A DNA stretch of 64,000 nucleotides from Actinomycetes bacterium. GTDB taxonomy: Bacteria; Actinomycetota; Actinomycetes; Actinomycetales; Dermatophilaceae. This document shows positions 41,083-51,606 of this stretch, piece after piece (the first letter of the stretch is position 1; the number at the start of each line of letters is the position of its first letter). Below the pieces are notes generated by a model. The model did not search any database and was not told the origin of the DNA. It was given only the letters and a program-made list of their open reading frames with translations. The position numbers and the translations under genes are program-made. The DNA lies in contig JAEZWF010000023.1 of NCBI GenBank assembly GCA_023420415.1, positions 124,001 to 188,000 of the forward strand. The letters run 5' to 3'.

Positions 41083-41967
41083 TCAACGGCCTCTCATGAC
41101 GTAAGCCGCCGCTGGCGGGGCGGAAGCGCCGACGTCTGCGACGAACACGGCTCCCGACGCGCTCCCGTCGTCACCCGTGAGCCCACGTGCAGCCGTGGTG
41201 ACGAAGAGCCGACCCTCGACCAGGCAGGGGGCGGTCGGCTGCGGAGCCGGCACGTCGACGACGCCCCGCAGGCGGCCGCGCGCGTCGAACCTGCGCACCT
41301 GGCCCGCACCCCAGACGGCCACCCAGAGGTCACCGTTCGTGTCGACGGTCATGCCGTCGGGGCTGCCGTCGGTCAGCTCGATGAGGACGTCACCCGGCCC
41401 GAGGCGACCCTCGGCGTCGAGCTCGTGCCGGAAGACCAGGCGACGCGCGCTGTCGGCGAGGTACATCACCGTGCCGTCGGGGGTGAAAGCCGGGCCGTTG
41501 GGGACCGTGAGCCCGTCGAGCTGGGTGCTGATGGTGCCGTCCTGGTCGACGAGGAAGACCGACCCCGCGCCCGGCTCCGCGCCCCACCCCATGCACGTGG
41601 CCCAGAAACGCCCGCGGGGGTCGCAGACGCCGTCGTTCATGCGCCGGGGTGTGCCGCCGTCGGCCGGTTTGCCGAGCCAGGTGGGCTCCTGGCCTGGACG
41701 CAGGATCGCCACCCCGGTGCCCACGGCCGCGACCCAGCTGCCGGGCTCAGACTCCAGGGGCGCCACCGCGCCGAGCGGCAGCGGAGCGGTCGACGCGAGC
41801 ACCGTCGCCGCACCGGGCGCCCCGGTGTCGGCCGCGTAGAGCGTCCCCGCGAGGATGTTGACGAAGACGAGCCGGCCGTCGACCCAGCGGGGTCCCTCGC
41901 CGAGCTCGAGCCGCCCGGGCACCCACTCGACTGCGTGGTGCACGGTTGCGTCCCCTGGCCCCGTCAT
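41083..41967 (-). CDS. SMP-30/gluconolactonase family beta-propeller
   Basis: A 294-residue beta-propeller hydrolase of the SMP-30/gluconolactonase/LRE family, calcium-dependent lactonases. Conserved points: LELGEGPRWVDGRL with metal Glu near residue 22, PRRMNDGVCDPRGRFWA near 107, GLTVPNGPAFTPDGTVMYLA near 153 with metal Asn, and LTDGSPDGMTVDTNGDLWVA near 198 with metal Asp. ATG at 41967. The substrate lactone is unknown. The gene stands alone, between the NlpC/P60 gene and the clpB terminator. Confidence 0.9.
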   Translation of the reverse strand: MTGPGDATVHHAVEWVPGRLELGEGPRWVDGRLVFVNILAGTLYAADTGAPGAATVLASTAPLPLGAVAPLESEPGSWVAAVGTGVAILRPGQEPTWLGKPADGGTPRRMNDGVCDPRGRFWATCMGWGAEPGAGSVFLVDQDGTISTQLDGLTVPNGPAFTPDGTVMYLADSARRLVFRHELDAEGRLGPGDVLIELTDGSPDGMTVDTNGDLWVAVWGAGQVRRFDARGRLRGVVDVPAPQPTAPCLVEGRLFVTTAARGLTGDDGSASGAVFVADVGASAPPAAAYVMRGR

Positions 41968-41989
41968 GGCTGCACTCCTCGATGGTGCG

Positions 41990-42027
41990 CAAGAGGGGTA
42001 TGCCGCCCACGCGGCATACCCCTCTTG
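41990..42027 (-). terminator. 17-bp terminator hairpin built from two octamer copies
   Basis: CAAGAGGGGTATGCCGC at 41990-42006 pairs perfectly with 42011-42027 around a four-base loop. The stem contains GTATGCCG on both strands. It lies 20 bases after the clpB stop, in the right place to end its transcript. Confidence 0.75.
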
Positions 42028-42047
42028 TCGTTGCTTCCCAACGCTTT

Positions 42048-44648
<2,601 letters not shown>

Positions 44649-44701
44649 GCGTCGATGTTCTCCTGTCGTGGGTGATTGGGCCACTTGGGACAACACCGGA
44701 A

Positions 44702-44728
44702 AAGTTGAGTCTGTTCCGCTCAACTTTG
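44702..44728 (-). promoter_or_regulatory. HAIR operator (HspR-binding site) upstream of clpB
   Basis: AAAGTTGAG (44702-44710) and CTCAACTTT (44720-44728) are perfect 9-bp arms around nine bases. The core TTGAGT-N7-GCTCAA matches the HAIR consensus CTTGAGT-N7-ACTCAAG closely. The site is about 54 bases upstream of the clpB start. HspR is encoded at 61912-62373. Confidence 0.85.
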
Positions 44729-44783
44729 GCTGGCGCGCGGCCCCGGGTCAGTGGGACGCCAGGGGGCCACGACGCGAGGCGCA

Positions 44784-44813
44784 GTATGCCGCCGGGGCGG
44801 CTTCGCGGCATAC
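44784..44813 (-). terminator. Octamer-derived hairpin after the ROK gene
   Basis: GTATGCCGC at 44784-44792 and GCGGCATAC at 44805-44813 form a nine-bp stem with a 12-base loop, 13 bases past the ROK stop. It separates the ROK gene from the clpB promoter. Confidence 0.55.
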
Positions 44814-44825
44814 GCCCAGCACTGC

Positions 44826-46013
44826 TCAGCCGGTGATCAGCCGCTCGCGCGCGGTCTCGAGCCCGACGAGGTGGGCGCCGCGCATCACCCCCAGCTCAGG
44901 CACCCGACCGGCCACCACCCGTGCCTGCATCGGCGCGACGGCGGCCGCGTCTCGCGCGACCAGGGCACACAGGTCCGGCCCACCCGCCTCGGCGAGCGGC
45001 CCGGCCAGCACCACCAGCCGCGGGTCGACGACGACGCACACCGCGGCCACCCCGAGGGCCAGGCGCATCGCCAGCTCCTCGACGAAGGGTCGCCCACCCG
45101 ACGCCACCGCGGCCGCCAGGGTGGTCGCGTCGTGCCCCCGCTCGCGGGCCAGGGCGAGCACCGCCTCCTCGGCGACGAGCTGCTGGAAGCCGCCCTTGTC
45201 GCGGCGACCGATGTGTCCGGGCGCCGCCACACCGGGCACCGGCAGGTAGCCGAGCTCGCCCGCCGCACCCGTCGTCCCTCGCCGCACGGCACCGGAGAGC
45301 ACGATCGCGGACCCGACGCCGCCGCCGACCCACAGGTAGACGAAGTCCTGCTCGCCGACCGCCACTCCCTCGCGCTGCTCGGCGATGGCACGCAGGTTGA
45401 CGTCGTTGTCGACGGTGACCGGCCGGCCCAGCCCGCGTTCGAGCTCGGCGCGCACACCGGCGCCCCACTGCGGGTGGTCGTAGGAGAAGGCCACGTCACC
45501 CGTGCCCGGGTCGACGATCCCGCTGATGCCGACGACCACGGCCCGCACCGAGCCCTCGGCCACGCCGGCAGCGGCGACGGCCTGCGCGACGGCGCCCCTG
45601 ACCAGAGCCACCGGGTCGTCGGCGAGCCCGCTGGCCGCCGCCGACAGCTCGACGGGAGGTCCGGAGCTGGCGAGGAGGTCGCAGGTGGCCGCCGTGACGA
45701 GGTCCTGGTCCACCTGCACGCCCACGACGTGCGCGGCCGCTGCGACGACCCCGTGCACGTCGACGTTGGGTCCCCGCCCGCCGGCGCGCGTGCCGACGAC
45801 CTCGACCACGCCCAGCTCGTCCAGGCGGGCCAGCAGCTGCCCGGCGGTCACCTTCGACAGCCCTGTGAGTGCCGCCAGCTCGGTGCGCGACATGGGACCG
45901 CGCTCGACCAGGAGGCTGAAGGCCGCTCGGACGTTGATCTCACGCAGCAGCCGCGGGGTGCCCGGAGGTCCACCCCCGGCCCCCGCCCCTGAACCGGTGC
46001 CAGCGGTCGACAC
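44826..46013 (-). CDS. ROK family transcriptional regulator (NagC/XylR type)
   Basis: A 395-residue regulator. The N-terminal helix-turn-helix is RTELAALTGLSKVTAGQLLA after LLREINVRAAFSLLVERGP. The ROK sugar-kinase-like domain has GISGIVDPGTGDV, VTVDNDVNLRAIAE, WVGGGVGSAIVLSGAVRRG and GAAGELGYLPV. The usual zinc-finger motif with three cysteines is not present. GTG at 46013 is exactly seven bases after -10-like TACAGT (46026-46021), so it is probably leaderless; the open frame to 46055 is not used. It is divergent from the GH3 hexosaminidase, its probable target. Confidence 0.9.
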   Translation of the reverse strand: MSTAGTGSGAGAGGGPPGTPRLLREINVRAAFSLLVERGPMSRTELAALTGLSKVTAGQLLARLDELGVVEVVGTRAGGRGPNVDVHGVVAAAAHVVGVQVDQDLVTAATCDLLASSGPPVELSAAASGLADDPVALVRGAVAQAVAAAGVAEGSVRAVVVGISGIVDPGTGDVAFSYDHPQWGAGVRAELERGLGRPVTVDNDVNLRAIAEQREGVAVGEQDFVYLWVGGGVGSAIVLSGAVRRGTTGAAGELGYLPVPGVAAPGHIGRRDKGGFQQLVAEEAVLALARERGHDATTLAAAVASGGRPFVEELAMRLALGVAAVCVVVDPRLVVLAGPLAEAGGPDLCALVARDAAAVAPMQARVVAGRVPELGVMRGAHLVGLETARERLITG

Positions 46014-46096
46014 GAGCGTCACTGTAGGTGAGGACCACACCCTCACGCCCGACAAACCGGACTGACAACACTCTTTCCAGATATGTCCGGGACTGT

Positions 46097-46179
46097 TACG
46101 GTGTCCGACTGTCGGAGGGAGCGCTCCGCTCTACCCCCTGCGAGGGGAGTCTCCCTCCGACCGCAGAGCCTCAAGGCTC
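46097..46179 (+). promoter_or_regulatory. Structured leader upstream of the GH3 gene
   Basis: A -10-like TACGGT at 46097-46102 would start RNA near 46109. Directly after it GTCGGAGGGAG (46111-46121) pairs perfectly with 46151-46161, with an inner CCCCT/AGGGG stem (46135-46139 with 46143-46147), followed by a GAGCC-TCAA-GGCTC hairpin (46166-46179). The leader before GTG at 46308 is about 200 bases and holds no gene. Confidence 0.5.
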
Positions 46180-46307
46180 CGTCCCCCAACCGTTGCGCCG
46201 CCCTCAGGCATTCCCTCCGCCTTCGAGGGCGGCGCGGCGCGTTTCCCGGCCGGTCTCGTGCGCCGCACCTTCCGGTCCGGTGCCCGACCAGCGAGAGGAC
46301 GAGGGAC

Positions 46308-47804
46308 GTGTCACAGCCGGGGTATGCCGTCGGGGGACGTTCGCGTGAGCTCGCCCGGTTGGCGTTGGCGCTCGTCCAACCCGGTTTCGTCGGGCTGGAG
46401 GCGCCCGGCTGGCTGCTGCGCCGCCTCGACGACGGTCTCGGCGGGGTCGGGTTGTTCGGCCGCAACATCGAGTCACCCGAGCAGGTCGCCCGCCTCACGG
46501 CGCAGGTCCACGACGCCAACCCCGCTGCGCTGGTCGCGATCGACGAGGAGGGCGGTGACGTCACCCGCCTCGAGCACCGCACCGGCTCGTCGTGGCCGGG
46601 CAACCTGGCGTTGGGCCGGGTCGACGACGTCGACCTCACCGAACGCGTGGCCGCCGAGATCGGCGCCCTCCTGGCGGCCGTCGGGGTCGACCTCGACTAC
46701 GCGCCCGACGCCGACGTCAACACCAACGCGGCCAACCCGGTGATCGGGGTGCGCAGCTTCGGGTCGGATGCTGCGCTGGCCGCCCGCCACACCGCTGCGT
46801 GGGTGCGGGGGTTGCAGTCGGCCGGCGTGCTGGCCTGTGCCAAGCACTTCCCCGGCCACGGCGACACCCACGTCGACAGCCACCTCGGGCTCCCGGAGGC
46901 CGAGCTCGGCGACCCTGCGACCAACCCGGCGCTCGAGCCCTTCCGTGCGGCCGTGGCAGCCGGGTGCGCCGCGGTGATGAGCGCCCACATCCGGCTCAGG
47001 GACTGGCCGGACGACCGACCGGCCACCCTGGTGCCCGGCGTCATGACCGGGTTGCTGCGCGACCAGCTGGGCTTTGCCGGGCTGGCCGTGTCGGACGGGC
47101 TGGAGATGGCGGCGATCTCGGCGACCGTGGGGATCGCCGAGGGTGGGGTGCTGGCCGTCGCCGCCGGTGTCGACGCGCTGTGCATCGGCGGTGGACTGGC
47201 CGACGCCGGGACCTGCGACGCCGTCGTTGTCGCCCTGGTCGACGCCGTGACCAGTGGCCGCCTCCCGGAGGGGCGCCTGGTCGAGGCCGCCGACCGCGTC
47301 ACCGCGGCCGCCGCGCTGCACCGCGAGCTGCGTCAGGCGGCCGCGGCGTCCGTGGTCACGAGCGACCAGGGGGCCGGGCTGGACGCAGCCCGGCGCGCGC
47401 TGGAGGTCATCGGGACACCCGCCACCACCACCCGGGCGCCGGTCATCGCCCAGCTGACGGCGACCCAGAACTTCGCCGTCGGTGACGAGACCCCGGCCGG
47501 GGTCGTAGCCGCGGCGCGAGGCCGCTGGGGAGAGGTGCCGGTGCTGACGATCGGTCCTGAGGACGACCCGCGCGCGGCGGTGTCCGGCGCGGCAGGGCAC
47601 CCGCTGTGGGTGGTCACCCGCGATGCCCACCGGCATACCTGGATGGCCACGGCCCTCGCCGAGGTGCTCGCCGCCCGACCCGACGCGGTCGTCATCGACA
47701 CCGGCTGGCCGGGGTGGCAGCCGGCGGACGGGACGGCGCTGGTGGTGACGCGCGGCGCGTCCCGAGCGAGCGGGGCGGCCGTCGTCGAGCTGCTCGGGCG
47801 CTGA
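46308..47804 (+). CDS. nagZ: Glycoside hydrolase family 3 beta-N-acetylglucosaminidase
   Basis: A 498-residue GH3 enzyme of the NagZ type, releasing N-acetylglucosamine from wall fragments. Motifs: GLFGRNIESPEQVARL, AIDEEGGDVTRLEH near residue 76, the His-Asp general acid loop LACAKHFPGHGDTHVDSHLG near 178-197, and the nucleophile Asp in GLAVSDGLEMAAISATVG near 262. About 130 further residues follow. No signal peptide is seen, so it is likely cytoplasmic. GTG at 46308 has AGAGGA upstream. The divergent ROK gene suggests sugar-responsive control. Confidence 0.88.
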   Translation: MSQPGYAVGGRSRELARLALALVQPGFVGLEAPGWLLRRLDDGLGGVGLFGRNIESPEQVARLTAQVHDANPAALVAIDEEGGDVTRLEHRTGSSWPGNLALGRVDDVDLTERVAAEIGALLAAVGVDLDYAPDADVNTNAANPVIGVRSFGSDAALAARHTAAWVRGLQSAGVLACAKHFPGHGDTHVDSHLGLPEAELGDPATNPALEPFRAAVAAGCAAVMSAHIRLRDWPDDRPATLVPGVMTGLLRDQLGFAGLAVSDGLEMAAISATVGIAEGGVLAVAAGVDALCIGGGLADAGTCDAVVVALVDAVTSGRLPEGRLVEAADRVTAAAALHRELRQAAAASVVTSDQGAGLDAARRALEVIGTPATTTRAPVIAQLTATQNFAVGDETPAGVVAAARGRWGEVPVLTIGPEDDPRAAVSGAAGHPLWVVTRDAHRHTWMATALAEVLAARPDAVVIDTGWPGWQPADGTALVVTRGASRASGAAVVELLGR

Positions 47805-47805
47805 C

Positions 47806-48078
47806 TCAGCGGCGGGTCTGCGGGTCCGGGTCGTACCAGCCGTCGTGCTCCTCGACGAGGGTCGAGAACCGGTCGCGGAGACCCTGCTCGACCGGTCCGG
47901 TCTCGTCGGCGATGTTGGTCTCCACGACGTGGACGGCCCACTCGTGCGACTCCGAGTCGTCTTCTCCTGCAAGGGCTTCCCGCACGACCCGCACATCGGT
48001 GAAGCCCTCGTCGGCGAGCTCGGACGCCACCTGCTCGGCGACGTCGCGGTCGGGGAAGACGAGGAGGTGCTCACTCAT
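47806..48078 (-). CDS. RraB-like ribonuclease E inhibitor domain protein
   Basis: A 90-residue protein. The family look is ADEGFTDVRVVREALAGEDD, AVHVVETNIADETGPVEQGL and the end LVEEHDGWYDPDPQTRR, where EHDGWYDPDP is the RraB signature. RraB modulates RNase E activity in E. coli; whether that holds in actinobacteria is unknown. ATG at 48078 is seven bases after -10-like CATACT, which is embedded in an octamer copy, so it is probably leaderless. It is convergent with the GH3 gene, one base apart. Confidence 0.8.
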   Translation of the reverse strand: MSEHLLVFPDRDVAEQVASELADEGFTDVRVVREALAGEDDSESHEWAVHVVETNIADETGPVEQGLRDRFSTLVEEHDGWYDPDPQTRR

Positions 48079-48158
48079 GGACGCGAGTATGCCGCGTGGG
48101 CGCGCTTCGAAGGCCGGTGGCGCGCCCACGCCGGACTCGCCTGTGACCAGCCGAGACC

Positions 48159-49256
48159 TCAGTCCGCCGTGGCGCGGGGGTAGGCCTTCGGCAGCCGCAT
48201 CCCGCGCTGGACCATGAGGTCGCGCACCCGGTTGGGGTAGTCGGTGATGACGCCGTCGACACCGGCGTCGATCAGGGCCTCGATGGTGGCCGGGTCGTCC
48301 ACCGTCCACGGCACCACCTTGAGGCCGCGGGCGTGGGCGGCCTCGACCATGGCCCGGTCGACGTAGAAGCGGAACCCGGGCTGGCCGACGGTGCCGTTCT
48401 GCGGGAAGCCGTAGTTGGGCGACAGCGTGGTGACGCCCTCGATGCTCGCGGCCGCCGCCACGAAGTCACCGCCGAAGTCGTCGGCGTCGATGCCGCCGAG
48501 CCACGGCGAGGCGCCGGGCTGGCCGACCTGCAGGAAGTCGTAGTTGGTGAGGGCGACGAGCGGCCACTTGGGCGCGAGCTCGTGCATCGCCATGAGCGCG
48601 CCCCAGTCGAAGGACTGAATCGTCACCTGGCGCTCGATGCCGGACGCGCGGATCTCCTCGAAGACGCGGCGCACGAACAGCTCCCTCGGCGCGGTCTGCT
48701 CGGGCGCGCCGGCCTCGACCTTGGTCTCGATGTTGAGCTTGACCTGGTTCGCCTTGGCGTCACGGACGAGGGCGAGCACGTCACGCAGCTCGGCCAGCCG
48801 GTTGCCGGCCACGACCTCCTGCTGCGGGTAGCCGGGCAGCTGCTGGTAGCCGCAGTCCATCGTCTTGACCTGCGCGAGGGTGAGGTCCTTGATGTAGTCG
48901 CCGACATAGGGGAACTGCGGGTCGCCGGGGGTGACGGGTGCGGTGTCGCGGCACTTGGTGCGGCTCACCTGACGGTCGTGGGTCACGACGACCGCACCGT
49001 CCTTGGTGATCTGGGTGTCGAGCTCGAGAGTGCTGACGCCGAGCCGCAGAGCCTTGGCGAAGCCGGGCAGCGACTCCTCGGTGGTCAGGCCGAGTCCGCC
49101 GCGGTGGGCCTGCAGGTCGAACTGCGTCTTCTGCGGCAACACCTTGGGGCCGGGCGTGCCGGCGCTGGTGGCCGGGGCGGCCGCGGCACCAACGGGGAGC
49201 GCGAGGGCAGCGGCCGTGGCGGCCGCGACAACGGTCAGTCTGCGTGCGAAGGTCAT
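48159..49256 (-). CDS. Secreted glycerophosphodiester phosphodiesterase
   Basis: A 365-residue exported enzyme that releases glycerol 3-phosphate from glycerophosphodiesters. The signal peptide RRLTVVAAATAAALALPVGA ends near AAAAPA. The catalytic TIM barrel has FDLQAHRGGLGLTTEESLPG (first His; TTEES replaces the usual PENT), LELDTQITKDGAVVVTHDRQ (metal and second His), LNIETKVEAGAP, and VPWTVDDPATIEALIDAGVD near the end. The start is ATG at 49256, about eight bases after TAGCGT on the minus strand. The neighbouring polyol operon ends upstream. Confidence 0.92.
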   Translation of the reverse strand: MTFARRLTVVAAATAAALALPVGAAAAPATSAGTPGPKVLPQKTQFDLQAHRGGLGLTTEESLPGFAKALRLGVSTLELDTQITKDGAVVVTHDRQVSRTKCRDTAPVTPGDPQFPYVGDYIKDLTLAQVKTMDCGYQQLPGYPQQEVVAGNRLAELRDVLALVRDAKANQVKLNIETKVEAGAPEQTAPRELFVRRVFEEIRASGIERQVTIQSFDWGALMAMHELAPKWPLVALTNYDFLQVGQPGASPWLGGIDADDFGGDFVAAAASIEGVTTLSPNYGFPQNGTVGQPGFRFYVDRAMVEAAHARGLKVVPWTVDDPATIEALIDAGVDGVITDYPNRVRDLMVQRGMRLPKAYPRATAD

Positions 49257-49347
49257 GGGCCGTGACGCTAGGACGCGACACGGCGGCGCGCACGAGGTGG
49301 CGGTGAAGCCCCGGCGAACACTGGGTGCGCCCGGCCGCGTTCCCGGC

Positions 49348-49374
49348 CACCCGGCATACCCGGGGGGCCGGGTG
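49348..49374 (-). terminator. Terminator-like hairpin after the polyol operon
   Basis: CACCCGG at 49348-49354 pairs with CCGGGTG at 49368-49374. An octamer copy lies in it. It is 21 bases beyond the last gene of the operon. Confidence 0.45.
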
Positions 49375-49394
49375 ACACTGCACCCGGCGCGACG

Positions 49395-49853
49395 TCAGCG
49401 TTCGTAGTCGGTGAGCGCCTGCACCTTCTGCGCGGAGGCCGAGGCCTCGTCGAACTCGTAGTCCAGCCACTCGCGTGCCAGGCGACGGGCCAGCTCCAGG
49501 CCGACCACGCGCTGCCCGAAGCACAGCACCTGGGCGTTGTTGCTCAACACGGAGCGTTCGACGGAGAAGCTGTCGTGGGCCGTGACGGCGCGAACTCCCT
49601 TGACCTTGTTGGCGCTGATGGCAACCCCGAGGCCGGTGCCGCACACGAGCAGGGCCCGGTCGGCCTGGCCGTCGGCCACCAGCCTGGCCGCCGCCACGCC
49701 GATGTGGGGGTATGCCGTGTCCTCGTCGGCCCCGACGCCCACGTCGGTCACCTCGACCACCCGGCCGTCGGCCTCGAGGTCGGCCTTGAGCTTCTCCTTG
49801 TACTCGAGTCCGGCGTCGTCGCTGCCGACGACGATGCGCAGTCCGTCAGCCAT
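49395..49853 (-). CDS. RpiB/LacAB-type sugar-phosphate isomerase, probable D-erythrulose-4-phosphate isomerase
   Basis: A 152-residue isomerase of the RpiB/LacAB family. Conserved points are RIVVGSDDAGLEYKEKL, ADEDTAYPHIGVAAARLVAD, VCGTGLGVAISANKVKGVRA with the catalytic Cys near residue 70, and HDSFSVERSVLSNNAQVLCF. In tetritol pathways this family converts D-erythrulose 4-phosphate to D-erythrose 4-phosphate. The operon position three bases after the kinase supports that over ribose 5-phosphate isomerase. ATG at 49853 is used. It is the last gene of the eight-gene operon. Confidence 0.82.
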   Translation of the reverse strand: MADGLRIVVGSDDAGLEYKEKLKADLEADGRVVEVTDVGVGADEDTAYPHIGVAAARLVADGQADRALLVCGTGLGVAISANKVKGVRAVTAHDSFSVERSVLSNNAQVLCFGQRVVGLELARRLAREWLDYEFDEASASAQKVQALTDYER

Positions 49854-49856
49854 CGC

Positions 49857-51596
49857 TCACTCCTCGGTTGTGTCTCGGTCGTGGTCGAGCACCTCTGCGA
49901 CGACCCGTGCGCACATTGCGAGCGACGTCGCGCCGGGGTCAGGGGTGCCCACGCTCTTGTCCGCCAACGGCCGGGCCCGTCCGCGTCTGGGACGCAGGCC
50001 GGCCGTGTCCTCGGCCGCGCTGGTCGCGGTCCCGGCGGCTCGGGTCCAGGCCACGGCCAGGGGTTGGCCGTCACCCACCTGCCGGCCCAGCTCGTCCGCG
50101 AACGGGAGCAGGGCGTCGAGCATGGTCTTGTCGCCAGGCTCGGCCTTCCCGAGCTCCTGCATCGCCCGGGCGCCGGACGCGACGGCGTCGGCCACGTCAG
50201 CCGACGTCAGCTCAGACGCGTCGTCACCCAGCCGCGTGCCGATCGTGCGCAGGAAGTGACCCCACAGCACACCGGAGGTGCCACCAGCCTTGTCGCCCCA
50301 GGCATCGCCGGCGGCCCCCAGGACGGCTGCGACGCCGGCGCCACGGTCCGCGTGGTCCCGGGCCGCGTCGAGGGCGTGGGTGACGCCCTTGACCATGCCG
50401 CGGCCGTGGTCGCCGTCACCCGCGACGGCATCCATCCGGGCCAGCTCGGGCTCGGCCGCGCGGATCGCGTCGGCCATCGCCGCAAGCGCCGCGACGGCCG
50501 TCGCCGCAGCCTCCCTCGAGGCCGGCGAGCCCTCCGTGACCTTCTCCTCCCGGATCGCCGCGAGGTCGGCGTCGCTGCGTCGCCTCCCCTCGGTGGTCGC
50601 CGTGGCGCCCTTGCGGTATGCCGGAGTGTCCGCGGGTGCGTTCCACCAGCGTTCGAGGTCGTCGTCGAGGAACACCAGGGTGAGCGAGATGCCGGCCATG
50701 TCGAGGCTCGTGACGAGCTCGCCGACCTCGGGGTCGACAACGGTGTAGCCGCCGTCACGCAGCCGCTTCGCCACCTGCGTCCAGACGACGAACAGCTCCT
50801 CGTACTTCGTGGCACCGAGCCCGTTGAGGATGGCTCCGACCCGCTTGGAGGAGTCGGCCGGCTCCTCCGCCAGAACCTTGTCGACGAGCAGGTCGGCAAG
50901 GTCTGCGGCCCGGGGCAGCTGCTCGTCCGCGATCCCCGGCTCCCCGTGGATGCCGAGCCCGACACCCATGCGGCCGGGCTCGACCTGGAACAGCGGTTCG
51001 TCGGCGCCAGGCATCGTGCACCCGGCGAGGCCGACGCCCATGGTGCGGGTGCGTTCGTTGGCTCGCCTCGCGACGCGTTCGACCTCGTCGAGGTCGCACC
51101 CGGCCTCGGCTGCCGCGCCCGCGCACTTGAAGACGACGAAGTCACCGGCGATGCCGCGACGCTTCTCGATCTCGCTCACGGGTGCGCTCGCGACGTCGTC
51201 GGTGACGTAGACGTTGCGGGCCTCGATGCCGTCGTCGGCGAGCCGCTGCGTCGCCAGGTCGAAGTTCATCACGTCGCCCGCGTAGTTGCCGGTGCTGAAG
51301 AGAACTCCCCCGCCAGCGTCGGCCGCCTTGCCGACGGAGTAGGCGTCCTGCGTCGACGGCGAGGTGAAGATGTTGCCGACGACGGCACCGTCGGCGAAAC
51401 CCGGCCCGACCACGCCACAGAAGGCGGGGTAGTGCCCCGAGCCGCCACCGACGACGACCGCGACCTTCCCCTCAGGGGGTTCGGTGGCGCGCACCACGCC
51501 GCCGGGCACGCCCGTCACGAGGTCGCGGTGGACGTCGAGGAAGCCGGCGAGCGCGTCCTCCATGAAGGTGCTGGGGTCGTTGTAGAGATGGGTCAT
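49857..51596 (-). CDS. DhaK-DhaL fused ketose kinase, probable erythrulose kinase
   Basis: A 579-residue ATP-dependent kinase of the dihydroxyacetone kinase type. The DhaK domain (1-330) has VVGGGSGHYPAFCGVVGPGF and the substrate-linking His217 in MGVGLGIHGEPGI. After an acidic-basic linker, the DhaL domain (about 375-575) binds Mg-ADP through the acidic residues in VAGDGDHGRGM (393-395), with WGDKAGGTSGVLWGH after it. In the tetritol pathway of Mycobacterium smegmatis, relatives phosphorylate D- or L-erythrulose. Dihydroxyacetone itself is the alternative substrate. ATG at 51596 (MTHLYNDPS) is used. Confidence 0.88.
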   Translation of the reverse strand: MTHLYNDPSTFMEDALAGFLDVHRDLVTGVPGGVVRATEPPEGKVAVVVGGGSGHYPAFCGVVGPGFADGAVVGNIFTSPSTQDAYSVGKAADAGGGVLFSTGNYAGDVMNFDLATQRLADDGIEARNVYVTDDVASAPVSEIEKRRGIAGDFVVFKCAGAAAEAGCDLDEVERVARRANERTRTMGVGLAGCTMPGADEPLFQVEPGRMGVGLGIHGEPGIADEQLPRAADLADLLVDKVLAEEPADSSKRVGAILNGLGATKYEELFVVWTQVAKRLRDGGYTVVDPEVGELVTSLDMAGISLTLVFLDDDLERWWNAPADTPAYRKGATATTEGRRRSDADLAAIREEKVTEGSPASREAAATAVAALAAMADAIRAAEPELARMDAVAGDGDHGRGMVKGVTHALDAARDHADRGAGVAAVLGAAGDAWGDKAGGTSGVLWGHFLRTIGTRLGDDASELTSADVADAVASGARAMQELGKAEPGDKTMLDALLPFADELGRQVGDGQPLAVAWTRAAGTATSAAEDTAGLRPRRGRARPLADKSVGTPDPGATSLAMCARVVAEVLDHDRDTTEE

Positions 51597-51606
51597 GCGC
51601 AGCTCC

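Noticed and set aside
46097..46307. A c-di-AMP (ydaO) or glmS-type element in the GH3 leader
   Set aside because: I cannot find the conserved bulges or core sequences of either class. Only simple stems are visible, so no known riboswitch name is justified.
49395..49853. Calling this gene ribose-5-phosphate isomerase B of the pentose phosphate pathway
   Set aside because: The family fits, but its position as the last gene in the polyol operon, three bases from an erythrulose-type kinase, makes a tetrulose-phosphate substrate more likely.
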